Assembly (NCBI RefSeq): GCF_037975245.1
Contig: NC_092566.1
Span: 17,951,001 to 18,015,000 of the forward strand
Length of the DNA: 64,000 nucleotides
Source of the DNA: Apostichopus japonicus
Lineage: Eukaryota; Echinodermata; Holothuroidea; Aspidochirotida; Stichopodidae
Direction: 5' to 3'
Shown: piece after piece, positions 26,391-38,600 of the stretch
Numbering within the stretch: position 1 is the first letter of the stretch
Layout of the letters: every line of letters starts with the position of its first letter
Program-made: the position numbers and the translations under genes
Notes under the pieces: generated by a model
What the model saw: only the letters and a program-made list of their open reading frames with translations
Database searches by the model: none
What the model was told of the DNA's origin: nothing

Positions 26391-29150
26391 GTGAAGCAGA
26401 GTAAATCACTGGCCACGAAACAGACAATAGAGGAGCAAATCTGCTCTGTATTCCTACTGTATGTCCTTGCAAGTTATGTCCAAATATGATACACACTTTT
26501 CTGTGCTTGTATTGACATAAACTGACCCAGTAAAACAGTGAAGCAGAGTATATCACTGGCCACGAAACAGACAACAGAGGAGCAACTCTGCTCTGTATTC
26601 CTACTGTATGTCCTTGCAAGTTATGTCCAAATATGATACACACTTTTCTGTGCTTGTATTGACATAAACTGACCCAGTAAAACAGTGAAGCAGAGTAAAT
26701 CACTGGCCACTAAGCAGACAACAGAGGAGCAACTCTGCTCTGTATTCCTATGTATTCCTACTGTATGTCCTTGCAAGTTATGTCCAAACATGATACACAC
26801 TTTTCTGTGCTTGTATTTACTTTAACTAACCCAGTAAAACAGTGAAGCAGAGTAAATCACTGGCCACGAAACAGACAACGGAGGAGCAACTCCGCTCTGT
26901 ATTCCTTTGTATTCCTACTGTATGTCCTGCAAGTTATGTACAAAATATGATACACACTTTTCTGTGCTTGTATTTACTTTAACTGACCCAGTAAAACAGT
27001 GAAGCAGAGTAAATCACTGGCCACGAAACAGACAACGGAGGAGCAACTCCGCTCTGTATTCCTACTGTATGTCCTGCAAGGTATGTACCAAATATGATAC
27101 ACACTTTTCTGTGCTTGTATTTACTTTAACTGACCCAGTAAAACAGTGAAGCAGAGTAAATCACTGGCCACGAAACAGACAACGGAGGAGCAACTCCGCT
27201 CTGTATTCCTACTGTATGTCCTGCAAGGTATGTACCAAATATGATACACACTTTTCTGTGCTTGTATTTACTTTAACTGACCCAGTAAAACAGTGAAGCA
27301 GAGTAAATCACTGGCCACTAAGCAGACAACAGAGGAGCAACTCTGCTCTGTATTCCTATGTATTCCTACTGTATGTCCTGCAAGGTATGTACCAAATATG
27401 ATACACACTTTTCTGTGCTTGTATTTACTTTAACTGACTCAGTAAAACAGTGAAGCAAGAGTAAATCACTGGCCACGAAACAGACAACGGAGGAGCAACT
27501 CTGCTCTGTATTCCTATGTATTCCTACTGTATGTCCTGCAAGTTATGTACAAAATATGATACACACTTTTCTGTGCTTGTATTTACTTTAACTGACCCAG
27601 TAAAACAGTGAAGCAGAGTAAATCACTGGCCACTAAGCAGACAACAGAGGAGCAACTCTGCTCTGTATTCCTATGTATTCCTACTGTATGTCCTGCAATT
27701 TATCTACAAAATATGATACACACTTTTCTGTGCTTGTATTTACTTTAACTGACCCAGTAAAATAGTGAAGCAGAGTAAATCACTGGCCACTAAGCAGACA
27801 ACAGAGGAGCAACTCTGCTCTGTATTCCTATGTATTCCTACTGTATGTCCTGCAAGTTAGGTACAAAATATGATACACACTTTTCTGTGCTTGTATTTAC
27901 TTTAACTGACCCAGTAAAGCAGTGAAGCAGAGTCAATCACTGGCCACGAAACAGACAACCGAGGAGCAACTCCTCTCTGTATTCCAACTGTATGTCCTGC
28001 AAGTTATGTACAAAATATGATACACACTTTTCTGTGCTTGTATTTACTTTAACTGACCCAGTAAAGCAGTGAAGCAGAGTCAATCACTGGCCACTAAACA
28101 GACAACAGAGGAGCAACTTTGCTCTGTATTCCTATGTATTCCTACTGTATGTCCTGCAAGTTATGTACAAAATATGATACACACTTTTCTGTGCTTGTAT
28201 TTACTTAAACTGACCCAGTAAAACAGTGAAGCAGAGTAAATCACTGGCCACGAAACAGACAACGGAGGAGCAACTCCGCTCTGTATTCCTATGTATTCCT
28301 ACTGTATGTCCTGCAAGTTATGTACAAAATATGGTACACACTTTTCTGTGCTTGTATTTACTTTAACTGACCCAGTAAAACAGTGAATCAGAGTAAATCA
28401 CTGGCCACGAAGCAGACAACGGAGGAGCAACTCTGCTCTGTATTCCTATGTATTCCTACTATATGTCCTGCAAGTTATGTACAAAATATGATACACACTT
28501 TTCTGTGCTTGTATTTACTTTAACTGACCAGTAAAACAGTGAAGCAGAGTAAATCACTGGCCACGAAGCAGACAACGGAGGAGCAACTCTGCTCTGTATT
28601 CCTATGTATTCCTACTATATGTCCTGCAAGTTATGTACAAAATATGATACACACTTTTCTGTGCTTGTATTTACTTTAACTGACCCAGTAAAACAGTGAA
28701 GCAGAGTATATCACTGGCCACAAAACAGACAACGGAGGAGCAACTCTGCTCTGTATTCCTTTGTATTCCTACTGTATGTCCTGCAAGTTATGTACAAAAT
28801 ATGATACACACTTTCTGTGCTTGTATTTACTTTAACTGACCCAGTAAAACAGTGAAGCAGAGTAAATCACTGGCCACAAAACAGACAACAGAGGAGCAAC
28901 TCTGCTCTGTATTCCTACTGCATGTCCTGCAATTTATCTACAAAATATGATACACACTTTTCTGTGCTTGTATTTATTTTAACTGACCCAGTAAAACAGT
29001 GAAGCAGAGTATATCACTGGCCACGAAACAGACAACAGAGGAGCAACTCTGCTTTGTATTCCTATGTATTCCTACTGTATGTCCTGCAAGTTATGTACAA
29101 AATATGATACACACTTTACTGTGCTGGTATTTACTTTAACTGACCCAGTG
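26391..29150. repeat. satellite array, 18 copies of 146-158 bp
   Basis: Monomers begin at about 26391, 26538, 26684, 26842, 26999, 27145, 27293, 27450, 27608, 27765, 27922, 28069, 28226, 28384, 28540, 28697, 28852 and 28999. Long units differ from short ones mainly by an extra TATTCCTATG-type block. Each monomer starts with an inverted repeat CAGTGA...TCACTG, followed by a second hairpin of form CRGAG-GAGCAA-CTCYG. Homogenised copies imply recent unequal exchange or conversion. Confidence 0.95.
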
Positions 29151-29159
29151 AAACGTACA

Positions 29160-30380
29160 TTACACACAACTTTTAACATGGAACTTCAAACACTAGCAAA
29201 CCATATGACTCAACTGAGAAGGCTTACCGCCACAAATTCCTTGTCCTAGATTTCTGTCGGGTCTTCATGTTTCACTATAAACCGAGCCGTGCTGTACAAT
29301 ATCCTTTTGCATAATAGTAGTTTATTTTGTATTACATGATGAGCATCTAGGCAGCTGGGTGAATTTGAGGAATGTAATGTTGACTCCATCTGTCTCATCT
29401 GTAAATGTCCTTTGGAGTCTCCTCCGTATTTGGTCCTTCTCTGTGGTGATCATCATCTGGTGAACTTTAGGACTGAAGGCCCTGCTTCACCTGTTTGCAA
29501 GGTATCCAAGGCCCAGTGGTACACACACTGGGGCAATATAAACTGCTGCCAGCTAAGTATTATCATCCAACTGGCAGCATCGTTGTGGCCTTGAAACCAC
29601 AAAACTGCCATCCCTTTGTGACAAAGGAGGAATCGTGGCATATTGGCGTCTCAACCGGGTGCAGAAGTGCCTCTGACCAAGCAGCGTACCAGTTTTGAGT
29701 CAGTTATAACCGGTAGACAAAAATTCACACCATTCTTGAGTTCTACAAAGATGAACATATTTCAACTCACCATCTTGTATTTTTTTGTTTTTTTGGCTTC
29801 TCTGTGCTGACCGTCCTCTCTGTGATGACAATCCTCTGAGCAGGTGACTGTTATAGCAGAATGCAGAATCTGCTGCATGACACACAGGAAGCTATGACAG
29901 TTGCTTCTGCCAGAAGTTGACCTTTGACCAGCAGTGGGAAGACATTCTTCAACTGTACCTGATTGAGGCTCTCTCACTTTGGGACTCCCCGGTTGGCGAC
30001 CATTTCAGCAAAGTGGACTTCTGGAATGTTGGGTAAGCTCCTCCATGAGTAAGAAATGACAAGGCCAGGTCTACTGGAGCCAAACCTGGATGAAGATTGC
30101 AGCAGAAGATACTCACTTTATAGGTTCACTTATTAAGGTCAGAATTGACTAATTTGATAACTATGTGCCATGAGCCATGCATATTAAATACGTCAGACTT
30201 CTCTGGGAACTACTATTACTATTGTTCAGTGAATAATTTATCCGGTATAGCACGGCAGCATGCTATGCGGAATGGACAAATCTCTATACGTTAGTGCAAA
30301 AATCGTATAGCAATTTATGTGCACAGGGAAAAAAAGCGTATTTTTATATGAAACAAAGTTGATGGCCTCCAAAACTGCTA
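29160..30380. other. unassigned sequence between satellite and LINE
   Basis: Slightly higher GC than the surroundings, with overlapping short frames on both strands (29412-29977). None shows a recognisable motif, start context and splice structure together. A decayed mobile element is possible. Confidence 0.35.
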
Positions 30381-30429
30381 CACAAAATTGAACAGTAAAT
30401 TATTTCCCTGCTGTTGTGCGTCGTCGTCA

Positions 30430-31135
30430 TCGTCATCATCATCATTATCAGCCTTGGATGTCCCATTGCTGAGCGAGGGCCTCTCCTCTAGTCATATCTG
30501 TTTTGTGCCAGTCTACTCCACCCGTACCCTTCTGTTCCACAATTGCATCTCGCCATCTTGCCTTGGGTCTGCCTGCTCTTCTTCTACCATACAGCGGTTG
30601 CCTGCATTCTATCGCCAATTCTTGTCCACCTTTCATCATTGAGTCTGCCTCTGTGTCCTGCCCATCTCCATTTGCATTCGTTGGCTGTCAAGATGAGTAC
30701 ATCTTTAACCTTTGTGTTATGTCTTATCCATGTGTTTGTTTTCTTTCCTCTTCTTCTCACAGCAAGCATCATCTGTTCCATGCTGCATTGTGCTGTTTGG
30801 AGTTTCTTCTCCATCCTCTTTGTGAGTGTCCAGGTTTTACATCCATAGGTCATTGCTGGCAAAACACATTGATTGAAGAGTTTCCTTTTAAGGCACTGTG
30901 GTAGCTTGTGGTTTTGTAGCGCCTGTGAGTTTGTGTTGAAGGCTGCCCAGCTTGCTTGTGTTCTTTTGATTTCTTTCATTTGGTCACCATCTGGCCCAGA
31001 TTTCTTGTCCAAGGTAGACGTATATCTCCACTTCTTTCAATTCTATCACTGTGTGCCACTACTATCAAACCTTAATGATGCATGAACTTGCATTTAGTTT
31101 GGAGTCCTTTCCTTTGAAGCACTGGTCAGTGAACT
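30430..31135 (-). mobile_element. 5'-truncated non-LTR retrotransposon (LINE) 3' end
   Basis: Minus-strand frame 30584-31012 reads like the end of a LINE endonuclease-reverse transcriptase: LKRKLFNQCVLPAMTYGCKT, WTLTKRMEKKLQTAQCSM, NTWIRHNTKVKDV and CKWRWAGHRGR. The reading shifts to 30448-30639, which continues with RRRAGRPKARWRDAIVEQ and a final WDIQG stop. A TGATGATGATGACGATGACG simple tail follows on the minus strand. The style is that of RTE-like elements common in invertebrates, though the clade is not certain. The copy is 5'-truncated near 31135 and frameshifted, so it is dead. It lies downstream of the F-box gene in the same orientation. Confidence 0.82.
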
Positions 31136-31277
31136 TGCATATCATTATATAATATCAGGGAATACTTAAATGTTCAAATTTTGTGTAGTAGTTTTGAAAG
31201 CTTGAACTTTGTCTCTTACACATACTACTGTCCCTGCATACAAAAGACTGTGATACATCTTAGCACTAAAACAAAAC

Positions 31278-31818
31278 AATTTGTGTATTTTGCATAGCAA
31301 TTTGTGTATTTTGCATAGCAATTTGTCCATTTTAAATAGCAATTCGTCCATTTTGCATAAAAGTTTGTTCCTTTTACATAGCAATGCATCCATTTTGCAT
31401 AGCATTTTGTCCATTCTGCGTAGCAGTTTGTCCATTTTACATAGCAGTTTGTCCATTTTGCATAGCAGTTTGTCCATTTTGCATAGCAACGTGTCCATTT
31501 TGCACAGCAGTTTGTCCATTTTACATAGCAATGCGTCCATTTTGCATAGCATTTTGTCCATTCTGCGTAGCATTTTGTCCTTTCTACATAGCATTTCGTC
31601 CTTTCTACATAGCATTTTGTCCATTTTGCATAGCATTTTGTCCATTTTGCATAGCAATTCGTCCATTTTGCATAGCAATTCGTCCATTTTGCATAGCAAT
31701 TCGTCCATTTTACATAGCATTTTGTCCATTTAGCATAGCAATTTGTCCATTTTGCATAGCAATTTGTCCATTTTGCATAGCAATTTGTCCATTTTGCATA
31801 GTAATTGACCATTTTGCG
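31278..31818. repeat. 21-bp tandem array, about 25 copies
   Basis: Unit TTGCATAGCAATTTGTCCATT with scattered changes. Because 21 is a multiple of 3, periodic heptapeptide frames run open on both strands (up to 195 codons). These have no independent evidence of coding. The array lies about 840 bp past the F-box gene stop and could be within its 3' UTR. Confidence 0.95.
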
Positions 31819-32657
31819 ATGCAGTACCAGATAATGTACTCTCTGAATATACAGTCATCAGAGATCAGTATTAATATACACAGCCTTTATATAAAGCAAA
31901 CCTCGAATGAAAATGAATAAAAGCTAGACCATCAAAGAAAAATTTAAGCTGAAAACAAGAAGAATCTTAGAAATGTTCAGTCCGTGTTACAGTCTGCTCT
32001 CTTAAGGAATGTCCAAAATTAATTTCAAAGCATCAAATATCCACTCTGAATAGGATGTTTATTTAGGACAAGGTTTTGAGAGAGTTCTTTGATTTTCAGT
32101 ACAGTTTATGATGTGTTTTGTGAGTGCCCTCAAAATTGGCACTGGGCTCAGGTGCCTAACAAGAGCACATCTTCTCTACACCTTCCATAACTGGTTTGTT
32201 ACCAATCAACTTATGCATGCTAAAGTACAGTATGCTCTGTGTTACTAGGGATTTATGCACAGTATCTAAGTCCACAACCCACTAAATTGCAAGAATATCT
32301 GATTGTCAGGAATGGTCACATGACACAACATCAGCCTATCAGAGCCACCAGAAGAAAAGAACAGCTAGACAGGGCTGTACAATCAATTATTGAGGCATCT
32401 AGGTGTCCATAAGCCACAGCTGGATATAACTCTATCTATCTTAGTGCTTAGCAAATACAAAACAACATCAGCTGTCTAGACACAGTGAGAGAGCCTTTAG
32501 CCTGAAATGCATCTAAAAAAATCCTTCCTTTCCTTTCAAAGCAAAGTGCAACTTCAACATGAAAATAAATCATCAATGTGCTTTCACAATCTGACTGATA
32601 TGGAGGTGTCCTTATGTATTGTCATATCCTGTCTCTTGCTATCACAAGCAGCTAAAC

Positions 32658-35600
32658 TTAAATGTTTAAATTTGGCAATCTATTCCGAAAGTGAAAACAC
32701 CTCCGCGTCATAATTTCAAACTTTGCAACAAACGACAGAGCAGACATCCTATTAATAACAAAACCTTGATTTCCTGTGATGCTGGTAATGACACAATGAA
32801 GTATCATTTGGTAATACTCCCTATTGTGCAGACAAGTTTTTATTTGATATGAAGTCTGCCAACAAGATACTTTTGAAAGTTTGAGAAAGCGGAAAATGCC
32901 TAATGGCATTTGCATCATCAAGTGACCCCTGTGAACACTTCCAGGCAAGACTTGCCAATTTTCTTTTTCTATTTTCTTTTTGTGTCCACAAAACTTAACA
33001 GGAACGGGGAGGGGAGATGGGGGGGAGGGATGAAGAAGGGCATATGTTACCCTAGTAGGGTCCCAGAGGGAGAAAGAGATGGTATGTATCTTTTACTGCA
33101 GCATTCCACCTCCTCCAGCTATAATGCAGCCTGCTCGATTCAACACTGTACGGGCAGTATACCATAAGACGCCTTTGCTGAGAAGTTACATGTAAAACAA
33201 TCGGACCATGCAGCTCCCTTCTGAAACGGATAGAGCAAGTCTTGTGAACATAAGAATCAAACGATTCACATGATTCTGATATTTATATTTGGCACAAAAT
33301 TTACGAACCTTTTCTTTATGACAGCTGCGACCTCGTCGGCCTTCTTATTACTACAATATGAATGTTCTGTGAAGCCGTCCAGACAGACAAACACGAGACT
33401 TTGGCAAGCCTGAAATAAGGAAGGAAGTCTGTGGCAAGCCGAGCATCTAACAAAGGAAATGAAAAGAGATACTGAGGAAGATCAAATTATCATCAACTTA
33501 ACAACAAACTTAAATACAGTACAATTCAACGACCTCTGTATACTCTTTCAACCATTTTGGATTGATAACTGCACTAGTCTGTGGACAATCACCAGCCGAC
33601 TTTTCACGACCTGTTTATGTGCGCTTTTGAAGCTACTCTTCTAAAAATTTACTAAACATGGGCAACATTTGCAGCAATGTATACAGTATTCTCCAATATT
33701 GTTCTTCTTGCAAATCAATATTGGGCACCAAAATTTGCCTTATACAACAATAAAACAATAAGCCAAACTGCCATTGCAGCTTTACACATGACAAGTTTAG
33801 CCAACATTAATATATCTGTATGAATTGCAAAATATTGGCAACTTTACAAACATCACATGTCCTATAAATAACATGGGAAATTCAAGGTCACTTTACCCAC
33901 AACAATGAAACGTGAGCAAAACCTACATTTGAAGCCTAACACAATATTGCAAACTTAATGCCACAGCAATACAGTCAACCAGCAAGGGTTTAGGCAACCA
34001 GCCGTCTTTAGCACGGCCAGTTTCGCAAAATTACTGCCAATTTTACCGTGCAAGGCTTGCAAAATATATATGAAGTCGTGCAGTTTTCTCAAGTTTTCAG
34101 TACAGAGTACGAAAAAATACAGAGTTACAGAAATGGGACAACGATGTCAATATTGTTTTGATTTTTCTCTTTTTGGTTTCCGACTTTCCCAAATTTTTCT
34201 AATCAAATATCGTATTGACTAACTAAACAGCTTGCGTTTTACCCTCACATGGGCCCCTAAGGCGGGCCCCTTGACCCCCGCCGTGAGGAGCAATCGCTCC
34301 GCGACTGCAATGAAGTCTAAGGTATCATGATGCTCCAATATGTACGAATATTAGATACAGGTGCATACTTTTTTAAGGCAGTTGGGCAATAACCATTTCT
34401 GAGAAACCATTTGATGTGATGGCATGTACACAAAAGACGCTTACTGTAGCTGTTGAGTCACATGTGCTGGCTGCAGAACCATGTGTATTCAGGTACAGGG
34501 GTATGGAGATATTCCAGACACAGAAATAGGAACAAATACCACATCAGTACTATGAAATCTATAAAGGAGTTTTGAGTGATGGGTGGAAGTTGGGTTTGAT
34601 TATAACTTCTCCCAAGCCGTTCCTCCCACACGGTTCCTCCCACCCACACGGTTCCTCAACCAAGAACCCATCATAGTTGGGATGCCTTTATTATCCTTAG
34701 TACAAACGATTTCACTGATAAGGATCAAAGCAAATCCAAATTAAACCATTAATACAGAAAGCACCTACTTTCCTCTCTGTGTCAGGATACAGAGTCTCCG
34801 CAGACACGAACATCGTTGAAGTGACAAAATAAATTGAGGATTCCACTGGAAATAGCTGCTGCATATCCTGGTGAAAGAATCAGCGAAAGATTGCATTTTC
34901 TTAATGCTTCGAAAAGCTAGAGGTTTACCTTGCTATGAAAGAAAGACAGTGTTAAAGTGCTAGAGAGTAAAATTTCTGTCCCAAATTAGAAATCAAAAAG
35001 AAAAATGTGTGGATATGAGTCAAAACAGGGTCCGAGGAAAAACAAGTCACTGTAGGGTATTATCAGGTGCTGACTAGAGCTGCAATGTTACAGAATCAGG
35101 GTGGATGAGAATATATTGCTTAGAACAACCGAAAATTCAATCAACTGAGTGATTTCTTGTCAAAATTCACATGCGAACATTTCATGAAACTTTAATAATG
35201 TGGTTTTGTATTTACTAAGGTCTAATTGTGTTTACAATGCTTCAGACTTTGACCTATTTTGACCTCATGTATGACCTTTAACCTCTATTTTTTCAACACA
35301 GGGTAAAAGCACATACTGTACTACACTACAGTATCAAGTGCTGATAAATATATTCCATATAAATCAAAATTAGGTCAAATCATTGCAAATTTGAGCTGTC
35401 AATATGTAGAGATCAAACATTGTTTTTATTGTAAGGTATACCATTTCCATGAAAGAAAAACTAAATTAATGATAAACTTTACAGGAATTATTTATTCAAA
35501 TATGAAATTTTATTTTTCTATTAATTCTATATGCCATAATTGCTGCACTTAATTACATTTCAAAACCTACCTTCTCAAACAAGTTGTCACAATTGTGCAA

Positions 35601-38600
35601 AAGATTTATCAGTCTGTATTAATCATCAGATATGTCAAAGTTTTGAACACTGAAATTCCAACCGTTTACTAAAATATAACCAATTTGACTGACTTCGATA
35701 CAAATATGACATTATCATGCGAGCAATGAGAATGAATTCTACCCCTAAGGGTTACCGTAAATCAGACAAGAGCTGCATTTGTGGCAAGACTGTATTGAGA
35801 TGAGCGGTGAGCTGCGGATTCAAGAAACCTTTTGAAAATTCCAAGGAAAATGCTATCAGCTTTGAGCAGCACCAGGACAAGTTGACCATAAATTTCTTCG
35901 ACATCTCCGTCTGACGGGACACCGTTAGGGAAACCTTCCGGAGTTTCTGGTTCTGCTTGACGAGTTCAAGGATATCGTCAAAAACTTCTCTGTTGGCAAA
36001 AACGAATAGACTGAAAAATCCTATCAAGCCCCTGGTATTGTTTTTATTGGTGACCCTTATTTGCACCGTGATCATCTCCAGTGGCAGATGTGGTGTGCTC
36101 CATTGGGAGCAAATATCCCTTCTCCTTTTAGAACCTTCATATTTATAAGTTTTTCTGTGCTTAATTGCTAAATCTTGTAACATTTTGCTAAGTTTGCAAA
36201 GTACTTTACGTTCAAGATTTTTTCCATTTTCTTTTCCTAAATTTCAGCATTACTGTATCTTTTCCTTCTGAAGTTTTTGGAAATGAAATATTTTTGCTAC
36301 CCTAAAAAAGGGTTGCAAGTTTCAACCCCTATTTTCAATAGTAACAGGGTTGGGAGCTTGTCAGGGATGGCAGTATCTGGGTTCAATTTCTCTCAGTAGT
36401 ATTTACGACAGACCATTATCTGTTTTAGTTATGCACCCCCACTACCCCGGCCTCCTAAACTAATGTCTTCTGGTTGAATTCTATTACTGTTTCACTGTAA
36501 AACTAATGTACTGCTTTTAAGTAGTTTTTAAATGTTCATCACTTCTGTACTTCTGTTTTACAGACATTGGAGTTTAATGCAATTAAAATATCCCTCTGCA
36601 CAAAGAATTGAGCTTAAGGTATATTTCTATAAATATGACAGAGAGTGAAATTACACCAACCAGTGGGAGTCTGTGACTGTAATGCTCCTATACCAATCAA
36701 AGTTACTGCCTCAGTCTCTGTATGAAGGAAGGAAACAACTATTAAATCCCCACCCACCCTTCATATCATTGCTCCCCCAATACCTCACTCACACCCAACC
36801 ATGTCACACTGATCTGTAGACTCTTTCCACTTAATACACCAAGCAACCTCATCTGTTAGTCAGTAACATTTTGTCTTGAAGACAAATATCTTCATACTTT
36901 TGCAAAATATTAGTCCATTCCTACTTGTTTAAGATGACATTTCTTATCAATACACATTGTTTGTAGGTACAGCTGAATTTGTATATTATGTAATATTACA
37001 GCAGCATCAATTTAATTTGCCATTATAAGTGACACTGTGAAACTCGTTACTTTCAACAGCTGATCAATTTATTTCAAATATTCCTACAACAGACCATAAG
37101 TTTCAATCACTTCGGTATTTCAAAACTAGAATGAACTCATCAGAGGTACTCTAGAATTTTCAAATGCTAGTAAATTATTACATGTAGCAAGCTTTGCTAA
37201 TGTACAATTGATGATGACCATTTTACTGAACAGTAAACAATGGGCCATAGTTCTCAATAAATAATAATAATTTGTTAAACTTACCTCTCAATGTCTCCCT
37301 CTTGTTGGGAACACTCAGAGTAAGCTTTCCCAATCACCTCTGGTAAGAAATGCCTGCCAAGTCAGATATGATCATCAACATTTTATTGCTATAGTTGAAC
37401 CAGTTGGCACAATGTTCTATATAAAGCTAATACCACTCCATACTGTCCTTCCATATCATGCTTCAAGGCACTCGTACTGACAGGATGAACAGTTCCTTAG
37501 AACCTATATCTGATTCTAACTTGCTCATACCACTTCGTACTGTCCTCCCATATCATGCATCAAGGCATTATGTTTAGTGCTAGCTTGTAGTCGAGTAATT
37601 GCAACTTAGGTTTTGAGCGTGATTAATCGAACTTCCAAAGTGTAATCGCGACTACTGGCGATGAATCGATTACAACTATCAGCAGTATTGTCCACAACTG
37701 GTGTACTTAATGTTGTACTTCACCATGATTCGGTGGCTTCCTTTATTAATACAGAATGAAACAGCACAAAAGTGTTTGTTGATAGAAATCATTGCACTTT
37801 TTTGATACAGAAACTCGAAAGATGTCTCACACAACTTGCTTGTGTCTTTACACTGAACCTGGAGATAAACAGTGAAGGGACAAAGAGAGTATTAAGGGAA
37901 GGGGGTAGGGAATAACTCTACACACAATTACACGATTAATAACTCTATACACATCGCCTCAATCATACCCTGTATGGGCTAGATGATGGGGAGAAGAGAT
38001 AAGCAAAGAGGATATTAAAACAGTGACAGAACACTTACTGTTTTCCTTGTCCAATAACCAGTTCAATCTCTTCTAAACAATTGTAGAAGGGCAACCCATC
38101 AAGAATTGACATTTGCTGAAAAATCGATAACAACAGGCTGAATATTATAACAGTTTATCTGGCCACTTGAAGTTAGACTGTAGCTCTACCACTGAACCTT
38201 TGTTTTATTATTATGAATCATATCAGCAGTTTTTTCCAATATTCATCTGAACATTAAAACATTAGCAACCTTTTTCATTCCCCTTTCCATCTTCTACTTG
38301 ACACCCTCTTCTTTCATGCTTGCAAAGGCTTCCATCCTCTCCTACTGTACGTCTATAGACTGACCGAGCCCGCTCTTCCCTCGCCCAAAACAAGAGTACT
38401 TCTGTGACAAACGTACCGCAACAACTGCTTGTTCTTGTATTCGCAAGAGAGGATATTTTATTTGGTGACAATCAAAACAACAACAACATTAATATCAAAC
38501 ACTGAATTTCATAGCTTCTGCTGGCATCAAACATCAACTATTGTGATACATGGCAATTCAACTGAACACAACAAAGAAACAAAAACAAAAAGCAAAAAAC

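Noticed and set aside
26245-26703. 152-codon minus-strand frame with internal duplication
   Set aside because: It reads through the first satellite monomers; later copies break the frame.
26391-29150. CRISPR-like array
   Set aside because: There are no unique spacers between short repeats; the whole 146-158-bp unit is repeated, and the genome is animal.
29412-29977. Overlapping 60-70-codon frames as a gene
   Set aside because: No consistent splice structure or known motif; likely decayed repeat DNA.
31166-31920. Frames of 150-195 codons on both strands
   Set aside because: By-products of the 21-bp array.
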